A model generated the notes under the pieces. That model did no database searches. It saw only the letters and a program-made list of their open reading frames with translations, and was not told where the DNA came from. Positions 9,212 to 18,363 of a stretch of DNA of 24,662 nt are shown here, in pieces (the first letter of the stretch is position 1; every line of letters starts with the position of its first letter). The DNA is from Terramyces sp. JEL0728 (taxonomy: Eukaryota; Chytridiomycota; Chytridiomycetes; Rhizophydiales; Terramycetaceae), in assembly GCA_027603945.1 (NCBI GenBank), contig JADIIU010000169.1, positions 1-24,662 of the forward strand, read 5' to 3'. The position numbers and the translations under genes were made by a program.

Positions 9212-9216
9212 CCAAT
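9212..9216 (+). promoter_or_regulatory. CCAAT box 3
   Basis: CCAAT within TTCCAATGA, 32 nt from box 2 and in the same orientation. Confidence 0.5.
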
Positions 9217-9342
9217 GAATTTGGCGGTATAATTCCAGTTTAAACAAGCATATGATGGTCGATATGTCATCTTGTACTTTTTCCAAGACTTTAATTTGAA
9301 TTTTCATTGTCCGAAAATTAATTGTTCTAAAACTTTCCAGAA

Positions 9343-12300
9343 ATGATCACCGACGAACCAGACCCGGAATTGCTGTATCAACATAAAGTAAATACAGATT
9401 TCGTAGAACGAGATGCATTCCTTCGACGGCTCCAGTTGCTGTTGAACAATCAAAAACTTCAAGATATGGAGCTCTATAAATTCTTGTACATCCTGGATGG
9501 ATATCAAGAGCGTCCGCAGTTGTTGGATAGTAGCCTGGAAGAAATTGTGTCGCCAATTGTTGAAAAGTGCTTGAGCACAGTAATGAAGTTTGAAAGCAAC
9601 ATTAAAGTCAATGACCAAATAGATCAGGAAATCCGATATTTGTTGCCTCTTTACCGCACAATGAACCACCTATCAAAAGTTAGAGGGCATAAAACTATTG
9701 GTACTTTGTAGATAATATAGTTAAATTCCTGTCCCACCAGGTTTCCCAGCTGGAGCCAAGTTTAGATTTTTTGAATTACATCTCAACAAAGAAAGAGTTT
9801 ACTAGGATCTGGGAAATGACTTTTGTCACCTTATTGTGGGTGTCATTGATTTGTAGGATTCCGTTTGATTTGAAAAAGATTGATTCTGGGTACACTGAGG
9901 ATGGTGTACACGTTCCACTAGTTGAAAGGGTGGTTGGCGTGGTTAAAAAGTACCTAGTGGTGCCGGGCAAAGAGTATGAAGGAGCATATATTCTGGCCAT
10001 GAGATTGCTGACCAGAAAAGATGTGTCAGTAACCCACCTGGCAGACTTTGTACGATGGCAGACGGACCAAATTTCCATCTCTTCAAGCGTGTTTGAACTT
10101 CGTGGACATCTTCGGTGCTTATCCGCCCTATTTAAACATGGCCCAAGAGACATTCTTAGAAGCTGCATTCCAGACATCATGCCAAAATTAGGGCTGAACT
10201 CTTCGATTATCAAACAAAATGGGCTATTGCGAAAGTACGCTGCCAAATTACTCCAGCGTATTGCACTTTGCTCGTTGAATGTCAAGATCGCGGTTTGGAG
10301 ATATCAAAGAGGTCCAAGAATTCTCGCCCAAAATTTGACCAATGTCGTGGTCGAAACAGATGACAAAGAAAGTGATGAACAGGATTTCGAAATTACTGAT
10401 GAGGTCGAAGAAATCCTCGGAACTTTGATCTCGAACTTGAGGGATACCGATACAATAGTCCGATGGACCGCCGCAAAAGGCATAGGTAGAATTTGTAACA
10501 GAATCCCAAAAGACATGGCCGATGAAGTGATTTCTTCTATTTTGGAAATGATGCAAGAAGATGTATACGTTGAAGATGGTGATATCAAAAGATCAAACGT
10601 TTCTTCAGCAAATGATGCAGTTTGGCAAGGCTGCTGTCTTTCGCTGGCTGAATTGTCTCGGAGAGGTCTGTTACTTCCCGAACGGCTGTTGGAAGTAGTT
10701 CCTTGGATCCTGCGCGCATTGATGTTTGAACAAAGAAAGGGTAACCACTCTCTTGGGTCAAATGTCCGTGATTCTGCGTGCTATGTGTGTTGGTCCTTTG
10801 CTCGTGCATATGAGCAGTCAGTGATTACGCCGTTCGCCATTGAGCTAGCACAAACACTTTTGGTAGTATCCCTTACTGATCGTGAAATTTCAGTTCGAAG
10901 AGCTTCATCTGCAGCATTCCAAGAAAACGTTGGAAGACATGTAATTCTTACTAACCAAAGGGACTTTTTCCTCATGGCATTGATATTATTCAAAAGGCAG
11001 ATTATTTTGCCCTTGGCAACAGAAACAATTGCTACCAAGAACTTATCCCTGAATTGGCAGTGTATCCTGAATACCGATGGTCAATCATTGAATTTTTAGT
11101 ATTGCATTGTATTGGGCATTGGGACAAGACTATTAGAGAAGCTGCCAGCGCATCTTTAGGCGAACTTGCAAAGCTATTCCCAGAAGAGTACTTTATTTCT
11201 GCAATTATTCCAGAGCTCATGAGCAACCTCGAATCGGATGATTTGTCAAATATTCATGGCAGTCTGCTGGCGTTAGGTGAAGTCTATTGCGGCACAAGAA
11301 TCAGTCAAAAAGCGAATATCTCACCAGAACTTGAAATCCAAATTGCAACATGCTTGTCCAAGCTAAAGCCAGAATCTTTGGAAACATTTGGCTCCGAGAC
11401 TGTTCGCGAAGCTGCCTGTAAATTTGTATGTTCAATCTCAAGCACAAAGCTCTTCAAGGAGATTCAAACCACCGAATACCACCGTGGGATTTGGCATTTG
11501 TTGACTTCTAGCTTAACCAGAATTGAAGAAATGTTGCACGATGCCGCATCAACTGCAATTGAACAGTTCATGGAGAATGTTGAAATGGACAACGAGATGT
11601 TGAAAGAGTTCTTTGAAAATGCAAGTGTTTCAAAAGATAAGAATGTACGTAGAGGTTATTGCATGGCATTGGGCTGTTTCCCTGCTAAATCTCTGATCAA
11701 AGATATTGATTCGATTGTCACAGTATTAGCTGATGCAGTTGTAAAGCCAATAACGGATACAAACCTGATGAACGATGCTGAGACTAGGAGAAATGCTGTA
11801 AATTCTCTTATCAGCGTGCTGCAAAAAATCCAGCCTTGGTTGCAGGAAGAGAAACCTCAAGGGGTTTTCAAAAGAATCTACACCACCTTCGTCGTTGGCA
11901 TGGAAGATTATACTATTGATTCGCGCGGTGATGTAGGATCTTGGATTAGAGACGGGTCCATGAAAGGTATCGAAATCGTCTTTTCATTTGCAAAGCACCC
12001 GTCATTTGAAGTATCAGAAGAAGAAAGGCTTCAAATGACTCAGCTGCTTGTGCTCTCGTGTCTCGAAAAGATAGACCGTATAAGAGAAACCGCGGGGAAT
12101 GTGTTGATTAATCTATTGGATGATCAACAAATTGAAATTCCATATCGCAAGCTTTTAGTTTCCGCTCTGTATCGGAAATCTGGAACTTGTCCTGTAAACT
12201 GGTTGTATTCCAAAGAAGCATATCCAGCAATGTGTAAATGCTTGCATATTCCAGCCTTCCGAAACTTTGTGGTTACTGGGATTGTGAATAACGTTGGCGG

Positions 12301-12944
12301 GCTTACTGAAACACTTGTAAAAGCGTCTACCAGCAGTTTTTCAGATTTCTTGAATGACTTGCCTAAAAAACTCTGTCGAGATTTGCCAGAAACCACTGCG
12401 CAGGATATCATTGTTTCTATAGACGAGGTGTTTGCCAAGTACCTTGATGATTCACGCATTGCCATCCCATTGCTCGATACTCTGGATCTGTATCTTTCAT
12501 CTGGATTTCATTTTTCAATTAGCGAACCTACGCCTTTGAAAAACATCTTCAACAATCTTAAAAAGGTGGTTTTCAAATCAAAGAACATCAAAAAGCTCAC
12601 TGGTGGAATCAAAGTGTAATTTATTGTAATTTTAGATTTGCTTCCTTTGCTTCCTTGAACGAACCTGATCAACCAGAAATTTACAATTCCATCCAGCGAT
12701 TGGCTCTTGAAAAACTGGTATTGTACCTTGCGCATCCATTCCCAATTGTATTAGTTATTAATTATAGGTTCGCACTGCTTCTTCTGAATCTCTTTATATG
12801 GTATTATCGACCAGTTTGATCATGACCATTGATCCTGAAAAATATACTGAGGCTGAGGAAGTATTGACTACAACTCAATGGGATGCATCAGCTGAAACTT
12901 GCAAAAAGGCAAGAGGGTCCATTTCGAAATTTTTATTGGAATAA
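9343..12944 (+). CDS. TBCD: tubulin-specific chaperone D (TBCD), five exons
   Basis: 1173 aa HEAT-repeat cofactor that captures beta-tubulin and assembles or disassembles the tubulin heterodimer with cofactors C and E and the GTPase ARL2 in the cytosol. Human TBCD is about 1192 aa. Exons: 9343-9700, 9721-10940, 10961-12615, 12636-12747, 12768-12944. Family landmarks across the junctions: VRGHKTI|VKF, LLWVSLICRIPFDLKKID, AASAAFQENVGRH|GLFPHGIDI, ADYFALGNRNNCY and SHWD-like GHWDKTIREAA. The C-terminal exon reads LEKLVLYLAHPFPI|VRTASSESLYM and ends W-x(6)-CKKARGSI. All four introns are exactly 20 nt. The 521-codon frame from 11054 and the stop at 12619 are artefacts of ignoring splicing. The TAA at 12942-12944 lies inside AATAAA, and the next gene ends 9 nt away. 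Confidence 0.96.
9701..9720 (+). other. spliceosomal intron, 20 nt (TBCD intron 1)
   Basis: GTACTT...GATAATATAG. Joins ATT G|TT AAA to give KTIVKF, the family sequence. Confidence 0.93.
10941..10960 (+). other. spliceosomal intron, 20 nt (TBCD intron 2)
   Basis: GTAATTC-TTACTAAC-CAAAG, with the yeast-type TACTAAC branch site. Joins VGRH to GLFPHGIDI. Confidence 0.96.
12616..12635 (+). other. spliceosomal intron, 20 nt (TBCD intron 3)
   Basis: GTAATT...GTAATTTTAG. Joins GT|A after GGIK and opens the conserved C-terminal exon. Confidence 0.88.
12748..12767 (+). other. spliceosomal intron, 20 nt (TBCD intron 4)
   Basis: GTATTA...ATTAATTATAG. Joins HPFPI to VRTASSE as in TBCD homologues. Confidence 0.92.
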
Positions 12945-12945
12945 A
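12940..12945 (+). terminator. poly(A) signal AATAAA containing TBCD stop
   Basis: The TAA stop at 12942-12944 is part of AATAAA. Confidence 0.6.
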
Positions 12946-12953
12946 ATGTATTG

Positions 12954-14466
12954 TTAAATGTGTTCATTGTGGGATTTTAGCCAGTCAATTGCTTCCTCTT
13001 TGCTAGGCTCGCCCTTTGCAAGCTGCCATTCGATTAAGCTGTGTAATAACATCCCTACGCGAGGACCTCTTTTGATTTTTAACAGCTCGCCTATTTCGTG
13101 TCCATCAAGTAAAGGCTTCATTTCATATGCGTTGGATAAGCGTTGAGATATAACAGTTTTCATAAAGTTTTGATACTCTTGAACTATTTTAGCTTCCAAT
13201 TCTGGAGTTTCCGTCAACTCAAAGACCAGCGATATCAATATTGCAAGATCCCAGTTGTGTGCTAGTGGCTTTTGTCCTAGTTCACGCACCAACATCCCAA
13301 TCGCTGTTCTATCCGGGTTGTCCAAAGATCGATTAACTTGTTTAACCATTTTTGAAATTTGTTTGGATTTTGATAGCAATTTATGGCAATAATCTCCTTG
13401 TAATGTGCTCAGCTTCAATGAGTGGCAAATGATAAATTTGTCTACTGGATGATCTTTACCCTTTGCTTTGTACGCTAGATTCTTGTATGGTGACACAATT
13501 GCAGCGATATATAGATGTTGGTAATGCTCTGAAAGTCTGAACTTGGTCATCCATGGAACATTGTCCACTGACTCTTTTTTAATCAGTTTTGTTAAAGTTC
13601 TGCATACGCTCAATGCATGCTGGATTTTTGAATGGTCAACAGACACATTTTCTGGAGGAGTAAACACCAGATGATGGAATCCAAAGTCGTACAGTAAGTC
13701 TACTGATCTTGATGGATCTGGACCAGCAAACATTTTTTCTATTTCTTTACCAACCCTTTCTCTGCTCAACTTTTTCGCAAAAGCTAATTGAATTTCGGTA
13801 TTTTGTACTGATTCTGCAATATTGCCTGAGAGCTGAAATCCAAATCGTGTCGCGAACCTAATTACACGCAATATTCTAAGTGGGTCGTCAAGAAAGGTTT
13901 GGTATGGCGATAGTGGAGTTCTGATTAGAATTAGGGTACCTGATCAATGAATTTCTTAAATCGTCGATTCCTTTTCCTGTATAATCTTCCACTTTGTTGG
14001 AATGTAAATTGTAAAACAGTGAATTGATTGTAATATCTCTACGCAGGGCATCTTCCAATGGAGTCCCGAATGTAATTTCTGGATTTCTGGAATCTTCATG
14101 ATAAGTTTCACTTCGTAGATTGACAAAATCAATATCTACCCCTAATATATTTGCAGTTGCAGTTTCTAAATGTTTAGATTTATCAGGGTTGACTTTAATT
14201 TTGCTGATGTTGGACATTAGGTGTCCTTGATTGTGCATCCACTCTTTAACATACTGCGCAAACGGCTCCCCGTTCATTGTATCAATAGCGACATCGATAT
14301 CATTAGATTCGTGGCCCATCAACTTATCTCTAACCCAACCTCCAGCGATTCGCAAATGAATTTTTTCAAGGTGTGGTTTGTTTCGATGGATGGAATCAAC
14401 GACTTGAAGTAGCACACTCTGGATTTTTAGTTCCAAATCAGTTAGTTTTATGTGTGGGACTGTCAT
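12954..14466 (-). CDS. CCA1: CCA tRNA nucleotidyltransferase, two exons
   Basis: 497 aa class II CCA-adding enzyme; adds or repairs the 3' CCA of tRNAs in nucleus, cytosol and mitochondria. Exon 1 at 14466-13940 has the nucleotide-binding motif IAGGWVRD, the metal-binding pair in SNDIDVAID and the RRDITINSLFYN motif, then VEDYTGKGIDDL. Exon 2 at 13920-12954 has TPLSPYQTFLDDPLRILRVIRFATRFGF, split here as TPLSPY, DDPLRILR and RFATRFGF. It then has the helical neck, body and tail region. A 19-nt intron lies inside IR|TPLS. Length fits yeast Cca1 (about 546) and human TRNT1 (434). No strong mitochondrial presequence is seen at the chosen ATG. It is convergent with TBCD (9 nt between stops). Confidence 0.95.
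13921..13939 (-). other. spliceosomal intron, 19 nt (CCA enzyme)
   Basis: GTACCC...TCTAATCAG on the minus strand. Joins ATC AG|A ACT into LIRTPLSPY, the family sequence. Confidence 0.95.
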
Positions 14467-14697
14467 TTGGCTAAAAGCTCTTTGGATTGAATTTTTAAAT
14501 ATTTTAAAGTGAAAAATGAGTCAGCTTATAATTGTGATATCAATAATTCGAGGCAGAGATTACAGCATCGACTCAATTCTAGATATTCCCGATGTGATTT
14601 GAATGAAATTACTAATTCCGATTGTTTCCAAGCTGCCATTGTTGCGGATTGTGATGCACAACACCCCCATTTTAACTTTTCAGTTTTTAACTTTCGA

Positions 14698-15300
14698 ATG
14701 GCGACAGCAGAACATGCATTTTACTGTTTCGATTCAATAATAGAAAAGCTCCAAGGAAAAGTAGCAAAAGGGCCTTTGTTTGAAAATGAAAGCTATCCTC
14801 TCTTTGTAACCTGGAAAAAGGTTGAAGGGAACGACGAAGAATTGCGGGGATGCATTGGAAATTTCTCTCCATTAAAAGTACACGGCGGCCTAAAGGATTA
14901 CGCTCTAATTAGGTAGGTGATTCTAATGATAGTGCATTTAGAGATTCAAGATTCAACCCAATTACTATCAAAGAAGTCTCAAAATTGAAATGCTATGTTT
15001 CCTTGCTGACTGATTTTGAACCAGCAGATAGTTGGAAGGATTGGCAAGTAGGAGTACATGGAATAAGAATAGAGCTGGTGCAAGATGGGAAAAGGTACTC
15101 ATCTACCTTTCTTCCAGAAGTTGCCTCCTCCCAAAGTACTATTTATTAATATAGATTGGACCCACAAAGAGACTGTGAAATCCCTGTTGAGGAAAGCTGG
15201 GTACATTGGGAATGTGGATCTAGTGTTGGACAGTCTAACTGTCGTACGATACCAGAGCTCCAAAGCTCATGCTACGTATCAAGAATACATTGATCGCTAA
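14698..15300 (+). CDS. AMMECR1-domain protein, three exons
   Basis: 187 aa AMMECR1 family protein; conserved from archaea to man, molecular role still poorly known. Exons 14698-14912, 14933-15135 and 15155-15300. Family landmarks: MATAEHAFYCFD, YPLFVTWKKV, the signature LRGCIGNFSPL, GLKDYALI|SAFRDSRF (joined across intron 1), CYVSLLTDFEP, WQVGVHGIRIE, STFLPEVA and Q|NWTHKETVKSLLRKAGY (across intron 2). The ATG at 14698 is the first real ATG in frame and matches the usual family start. The frame is open further upstream to a GTG at 14509, but that stretch shows no conservation I recognise. It is convergent with the IQ protein gene, with 13 nt between stops. Confidence 0.94.
14913..14932 (+). 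other. spliceosomal intron, 20 nt (AMMECR1 intron 1)
   Basis: GTAGGT...TCTAATGATAG. Joins ATT AG|T GCA TTT into the conserved ISAFRDSRF. Confidence 0.95.
15136..15154 (+). other. spliceosomal intron, 19 nt (AMMECR1 intron 2)
   Basis: GTACTA...TTAATATAG. Joins CAA A|AT TGG into SSQNWTHKET. Confidence 0.92.
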
Positions 15301-15309
15301 TATATTCAA

Positions 15310-15315
15310 TTTATT
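15310..15315 (-). terminator. poly(A) signal AATAAA overlapping IQ-protein stop
   Basis: Minus-strand AATAAA overlaps the TAA stop (15316-15314). Confidence 0.55.
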
Positions 15316-15535
15316 ATATACGTTGGAACTGCTGGTAAATCCAAACATTCTCCAGTTTCAGTCGATCAATCTCTAATCTAATATACAGCTCATCATCTTT
15401 GTGCTTCAGCTCCTGACAAAGAAATTCGAAATCTTGTTGAATCTGTTTAATTCTCTTTCTACACAGATATCCTCTTGCCAGTGCCTGGATTTTAGTAATT
15501 GTCTGTAACTGCAATCTTGTTGATTCGAAATTCAT
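15314..15535 (-). CDS. small IQ-motif (calmodulin-binding) protein
   Basis: 73 aa, single exon. An IQ motif, KIQALARGYLCRKRI (residues about 15-29), fits IQxxxRGxxxR and predicts calmodulin or light-chain binding. It is followed by a charged helix (IQQDFEFLCQELKHKDDELY, then RLEIDRLKLE). The order resembles the N-terminal part of IQ domain-containing protein C, where an IQ motif is followed by a YE-rich helix, but the match is short and the function unknown. No signal peptide or membrane segment. Stop and poly(A) signal overlap. The start lies 14 nt from the stop of the first six-cysteine protein gene, which is on the same strand. Confidence 0.72.
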   Translation of the reverse strand: MNFESTRLQLQTITKIQALARGYLCRKRIKQIQQDFEFLCQELKHKDDELYIRLEIDRLKLENVWIYQQFQRI

Positions 15536-15545
15536 TCAGGAAAAA

Positions 15546-15551
15546 TTTATT
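15546..15551 (-). terminator. poly(A) signal AATAAA overlapping stop of six-Cys gene 1
   Basis: Minus-strand AATAAA starts inside the TAA stop (15552-15550). Confidence 0.55.
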
Positions 15552-16065
15552 AAAAGAATACTGAGATTAAAAGGAGAATAGGGAGAGGTCTGCTTGCACC
15601 AGCCATTGTAGGATACTGCGCAACTGGTCTATAAACAGTTGTAGCTATTGGCTGAGTAGAGTTTCCTGAATTAGTTGTTGTAGTAATGGTAGGTTGCGGT
15701 GGAGTCGTCTTTACGGGGACCGTAGTAGTTGGCAGCGGTCTAGTAGATATTACTATAGCACATTGCTGTACCTGGTACACGATTAAGTAGATTACATTCA
15801 ACTCTACTGAGCTACCAGCGCAGATCCCAACAATAGCACTATTGACAAAAGCTCTGAGTACGGATACGCACTGTGTTTGGCAAGTATTCTTATTTCCGAC
15901 TGGATTCACTACGTTTACTCCAGGACATGCATCAGCGTTTCCCTGCATTTGACTTTGAAATAGAGCTTGACACTGAGCATCGTTAGGAATAATAGATCCA
16001 GTAATACTTCCGGGAGATCCTATTTGTCCAAGTACGCCTGCTATTAGGATTATTGATAACTTCAT
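15550..16065 (-). CDS. secreted six-cysteine protein 1, predicted GPI-anchored
   Basis: 171 aa, first of five tandem paralogues by position; no known family recognised. A hydrophobic leader MKLSIILIAGVLG precedes a six-cysteine module with spacing C-x14-C-x14-C-x3-C-x15-C-x19-C (C32, 47, 62, 66, 82, 102). The second Cys is followed by PGVNV. A Thr/Pro-rich stalk (about 108-145), likely O-glycosylated, follows, then QYPTMAGAS and a hydrophobic tail PILLLISVFF typical of a GPI-anchor signal. The spacing is identical to that of gene 2. No intron is needed. Likely a cell-wall or surface protein (adhesin, coat or host-interaction protein); the role is inference. Confidence 0.85.
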   Translation of the reverse strand: MKLSIILIAGVLGQIGSPGSITGSIIPNDAQCQALFQSQMQGNADACPGVNVVNPVGNKNTCQTQCVSVLRAFVNSAIVGICAGSSVELNVIYLIVYQVQQCAIVISTRPLPTTTVPVKTTPPQPTITTTTNSGNSTQPIATTVYRPVAQYPTMAGASRPLPILLLISVFF

Positions 16066-16441
16066 AGCTTAATTTTTGTGCGACAAACTCTTTGCGTGCA
16101 CGATCTAAGAACGCTTCCAAATCGGATGTCACGAATTACTAATTTTTAATGGTAAAAGAGCAGGAAAGACTTTCAGGATCATTGCCGATTCAGTTTGGAT
16201 CATTTCCGCTGGTTTCCAAAGTTATTTTCCAGACTTACTATCTTGTAATAACGAACAGTAGGCACTGTGAATCGTGCTATACTAGTGTACATCCACTCAT
16301 CCTGCTTCATTTTGAAATTGGAAAATTCCGCCCAGGATTTTAGTTCCCAAATATTGGCACAGATTAGTAAATAGGTTACTCTCTCCATGAAAAGCATCTT
16401 GCAGAGACAGCTATAACATAAAAACAATATTTATTGATAAG
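16066..16441. other. intergenic region between six-Cys genes 1 and 2
   Basis: 376 nt, longer than other gaps in the array. Overlapping frames are open on both strands (plus 16149-16343, minus 16427-16200). Neither has recognisable homology, a strong start context or the local intron pattern. The poly(A) signal of gene 2 is at its right end. I see no RNA gene or repeat. Confidence 0.4.
16430..16435 (-). terminator. poly(A) signal AATAAA (six-Cys gene 2)
   Basis: Minus-strand AATAAA 6 nt after the stop of gene 2. Confidence 0.55.
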
Positions 16442-16978
16442 TTAGAGGAGGAACACTAAAGACAATAATCCAGCAATTGCAGAAGCACGGTCTGCACTCC
16501 CCATAGTTGGATACTGAGCTGCTGGGCCATTAGTAGTAGCTGCTGACTGACCAGTTGTAGCCTGAGCTTGGCCAGAAACAGTGGCAGTGGCAGCAGCAGT
16601 TCTAGACGCGCCGGCAGTGGTAGTCACTCCAGGTGCGTTAGTCTTTGTTTGTGCAACAGAAGCAGAAGTATTAATTACAAATGGACAATTGCCAACTTGC
16701 TGGGTAATCCTTTGGATTGCACCTAAAGCAACACTGTTGGATCCACAAACTTGAGCAAGGTTCCCTCCTGCAATTCCTTGTAATATGAACAGACATCCTG
16801 ATTGGCATGCATTATTGTTGTTGACCGGTGATTGAACGTCTACACCTGGACAAGCAGAAGAAGCTTGAGAAATAGCAGAAGCAAACAAAGTGTTGCAATC
16901 GCCCGAGCCTGTGCTTCCAGTTGTGGAACCTGTTTGAGCAAATGCTAAAGCTGATAAGAATAACACTTGGAACTTCAT
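16442..16978 (-). CDS. secreted six-cysteine protein 2, predicted GPI-anchored
   Basis: 178 aa paralogue. Leader MKFQVLFLSALAFAQ with cleavage likely after AFA. A Gly/Ser/Thr spacer precedes the module C-x14-C-x14-C-x3-C-x15-C-x19-C (C28, 43, 58, 62, 78, 98), exactly the spacing of protein 1, with CPGVDV after the second Cys. The stalk (about 104-155) is Ala/Thr-rich. QYPTMGSADRAS then precedes the hydrophobic C-terminus IAGLLSLVFLL (GPI signal). The shared AQYPTM motif and identical spacing make this the closest relative of protein 1 in the window. No intron. No homology to named families is claimed. Confidence 0.86.
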   Translation of the reverse strand: MKFQVLFLSALAFAQTGSTTGSTGSGDCNTLFASAISQASSACPGVDVQSPVNNNNACQSGCLFILQGIAGGNLAQVCGSNSVALGAIQRITQQVGNCPFVINTSASVAQTKTNAPGVTTTAGASRTAAATATVSGQAQATTGQSAATTNGPAAQYPTMGSADRASAIAGLLSLVFLL

Positions 16979-17033
16979 TTTTTTGTAAACAAAAAATCTG
17001 TTTTTATTTTTCTTGTCTGAGCCTCACATGTGT

Positions 17034-17441
17034 TTACCAAACGGTTATAAATACAAACAAGAAAGGGTGCATGGATGGTGCAGAATTTGCTACGATTGAC
17101 GGATACAAATCTGGCAATGGGTTGGTTGTAGCCGCCGGCGTTGAAGAAACTGTGGTGGTAACATTGCTTACATTTGGGATTTGCCTGGTGCAAGCAACCA
17201 GACTGTTCCCCAAATTCATAAAGTTTGACTGGGCAGCACTATTGCCTTTGCATATAGGAATTGCTATATTTATAAATTTGGCAATTGCTGCCTCACAGCT
17301 GGATGTGCAAAGTGCACTGGTGTTTTGTGATGGTTTAGTGAAATCAACGTATTTGCAATCTTTGTATAACGAGGCTGTATCGAGTTGAGAGCATGCATCC
17401 GCCAAGCAGCTGTAGATGAACACAAGAATAATTGATTTCAT
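17034..17441 (-). CDS. secreted six-cysteine protein 3, predicted GPI-anchored
   Basis: 135 aa when started at the ATG at 17441, which gives the signal peptide MKSIILVFIYSCLADA; the frame is open further upstream to 17477 but that would put charged residues ahead of the leader. Module C-x11-C-x15-C-x3-C-x14-C-x19-C (C17, 29, 45, 49, 64, 84); the first spacing is short and the CPG motif is replaced by CKYVD, so this is the most diverged copy. There is a short Ser/Thr stalk, then LYPSIVANSAP and a hydrophobic tail HPFLFVFITVW. LYPSI corresponds to QYPTM of proteins 1 and 2. No intron. A long plus-strand ORF covers it but is a shadow. Confidence 0.78.
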   Translation of the reverse strand: MKSIILVFIYSCLADACSQLDTASLYKDCKYVDFTKPSQNTSALCTSSCEAAIAKFINIAIPICKGNSAAQSNFMNLGNSLVACTRQIPNVSNVTTTVSSTPAATTNPLPDLYPSIVANSAPSMHPFLFVFITVW

Positions 17442-17771
17442 TAGCTGATCTTTTCTGACTGTCCTTTTATCAATCAAAAAGCACAGACATTAATATTAAT
17501 TTAATAGAAACCCGTCGATAAAAGATTTATTTACAAAAAGAGATTTACTACAAGTGGAATTAATAACCAAGTATGCATGACTTGGATTAAGGATTTTACA
17601 ACCCATATCGATATGGCTCAACAATGATGAAATACCCAAACTAAGAAGCGGGGAATTATATATCAGCTGCGAAATGATTGAACATTAGCACTTTATCTTG
17701 ACATTTCCCACTTATTGGAAAAAGCAGACTATAATCCAGCATTAAAAATATTACCACATCTTTTTATTTAA
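17442..17771. other. intergenic region between six-Cys genes 3 and 4
   Basis: 330 nt, AT-rich. Beyond the poly(A) signal of gene 4 at its right end I see no gene, RNA or repeat. It must contain the promoter of gene 3. Confidence 0.4.
17763..17768 (-). terminator. poly(A) signal AATAAA (six-Cys gene 4)
   Basis: Minus-strand AATAAA 3 nt after the stop at 17772. Confidence 0.55.
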
Positions 17772-18191
17772 TTACAATACCATTGCCATTGCTCCAACCA
17801 ACACAGCTCCAATACCGACTCCAGCATTCAAAGCGCTCGCTTTTGGAGTACTAGTAGCGGTAGGAGCAGCTGTTGTAGCAGATGTACTTCCACATGCACC
17901 ACCAGAATATTGCTGGACCAAGCTCAGTTTAGCTACGTTAATAGGATCGTTTTGACAAGCAGATTTTCCATTGGTTACAAACGGTCCAATAAATGCTTGA
18001 CAACTGGCTGTACAAATAACTTGTGCAGATGGAGCACTTGATCCTGACAAATCTAATCCTGGACATGCAACTACCGCTTGTGGCAGTTGGGCAGTGATGA
18101 ATGCTTGACAGGTTGGGTCAGTGGAAGAAATCGCGGTAGATTGTGGTGCTGCTGCAACGATTGAGATGAGAGAAATGATAACTGCTTGCAT
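17772..18191 (-). CDS. secreted six-cysteine protein 4, predicted GPI-anchored
   Basis: 139 aa paralogue. Leader MQAVIISLISIVAAA, then module C-x14-C-x16-C-x3-C-x14-C-x20-C (C28, 43, 60, 64, 79, 100) with DPTCQAF, ACPGLDL, CTASCQAFIGPF and SACQNDP. These blocks are much closer to protein 5 than to proteins 1-3. A short Ala/Thr stalk with TPKAS leads to the C-terminal hydrophobic segment VGIGAVLVGAMAMVL (GPI signal). No intron. The gene starts 172 nt from the stop of gene 5, same strand. Confidence 0.86.
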   Translation of the reverse strand: MQAVIISLISIVAAAPQSTAISSTDPTCQAFITAQLPQAVVACPGLDLSGSSAPSAQVICTASCQAFIGPFVTNGKSACQNDPINVAKLSLVQQYSGGACGSTSATTAAPTATSTPKASALNAGVGIGAVLVGAMAMVL

Positions 18192-18363
18192 TTTACTCTG
18201 TTTCGATTTTCATTCAATTTATGGGTGTCGCCGAAACCGTGGCTTGTATCCTTGACAAAGCCCACGCAAATAGGGGATGTTATGTTTGTAAACAAATAAA
18301 TCAAATCTATAATTTTACTAGTGTATCGCAACGCAATCGTGGTTTATCAATCCATATCTTTGA

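Larger units (their letters stand above)
9137..9342. promoter_or_regulatory. divergent promoter region NF-YC / tubulin cofactor D
   Basis: 206 nt between two divergent starts. It contains CCAAT at 9149-9153, 9180-9184 and 9212-9216 (plus strand), an E-box CACGTG at 9202-9207 and an E2F-like TTTGGCGG at 9220-9227. A 47-codon minus-strand ORF (from ATG at 9308) and another frame are open here, but neither has recognisable homology. Confidence 0.5.

Noticed and set aside
9776..10285. 169-codon minus-strand ORF and other long antisense ORFs inside TBCD
   Set aside because: No recognisable family; TBCD exons on the plus strand explain the region.
11054..12619. Separate 521-codon gene on the plus strand
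   Set aside because: It is the continuation of TBCD after a 20-nt intron with TACTAAC; its N-terminus and C-terminus both extend into flanking exons.
14509..14697. 63-codon N-terminal extension of AMMECR1
   Set aside because: Begins with GTG, not ATG, and lacks family similarity; the ATG at 14698 starts the conserved MATAEHAFYCFD.
16921..17388. 155-codon plus-strand ORF with membrane-like composition
   Set aside because: Antisense to six-Cys gene 3, whose leader, cysteine spacing and GPI tail match its paralogues.
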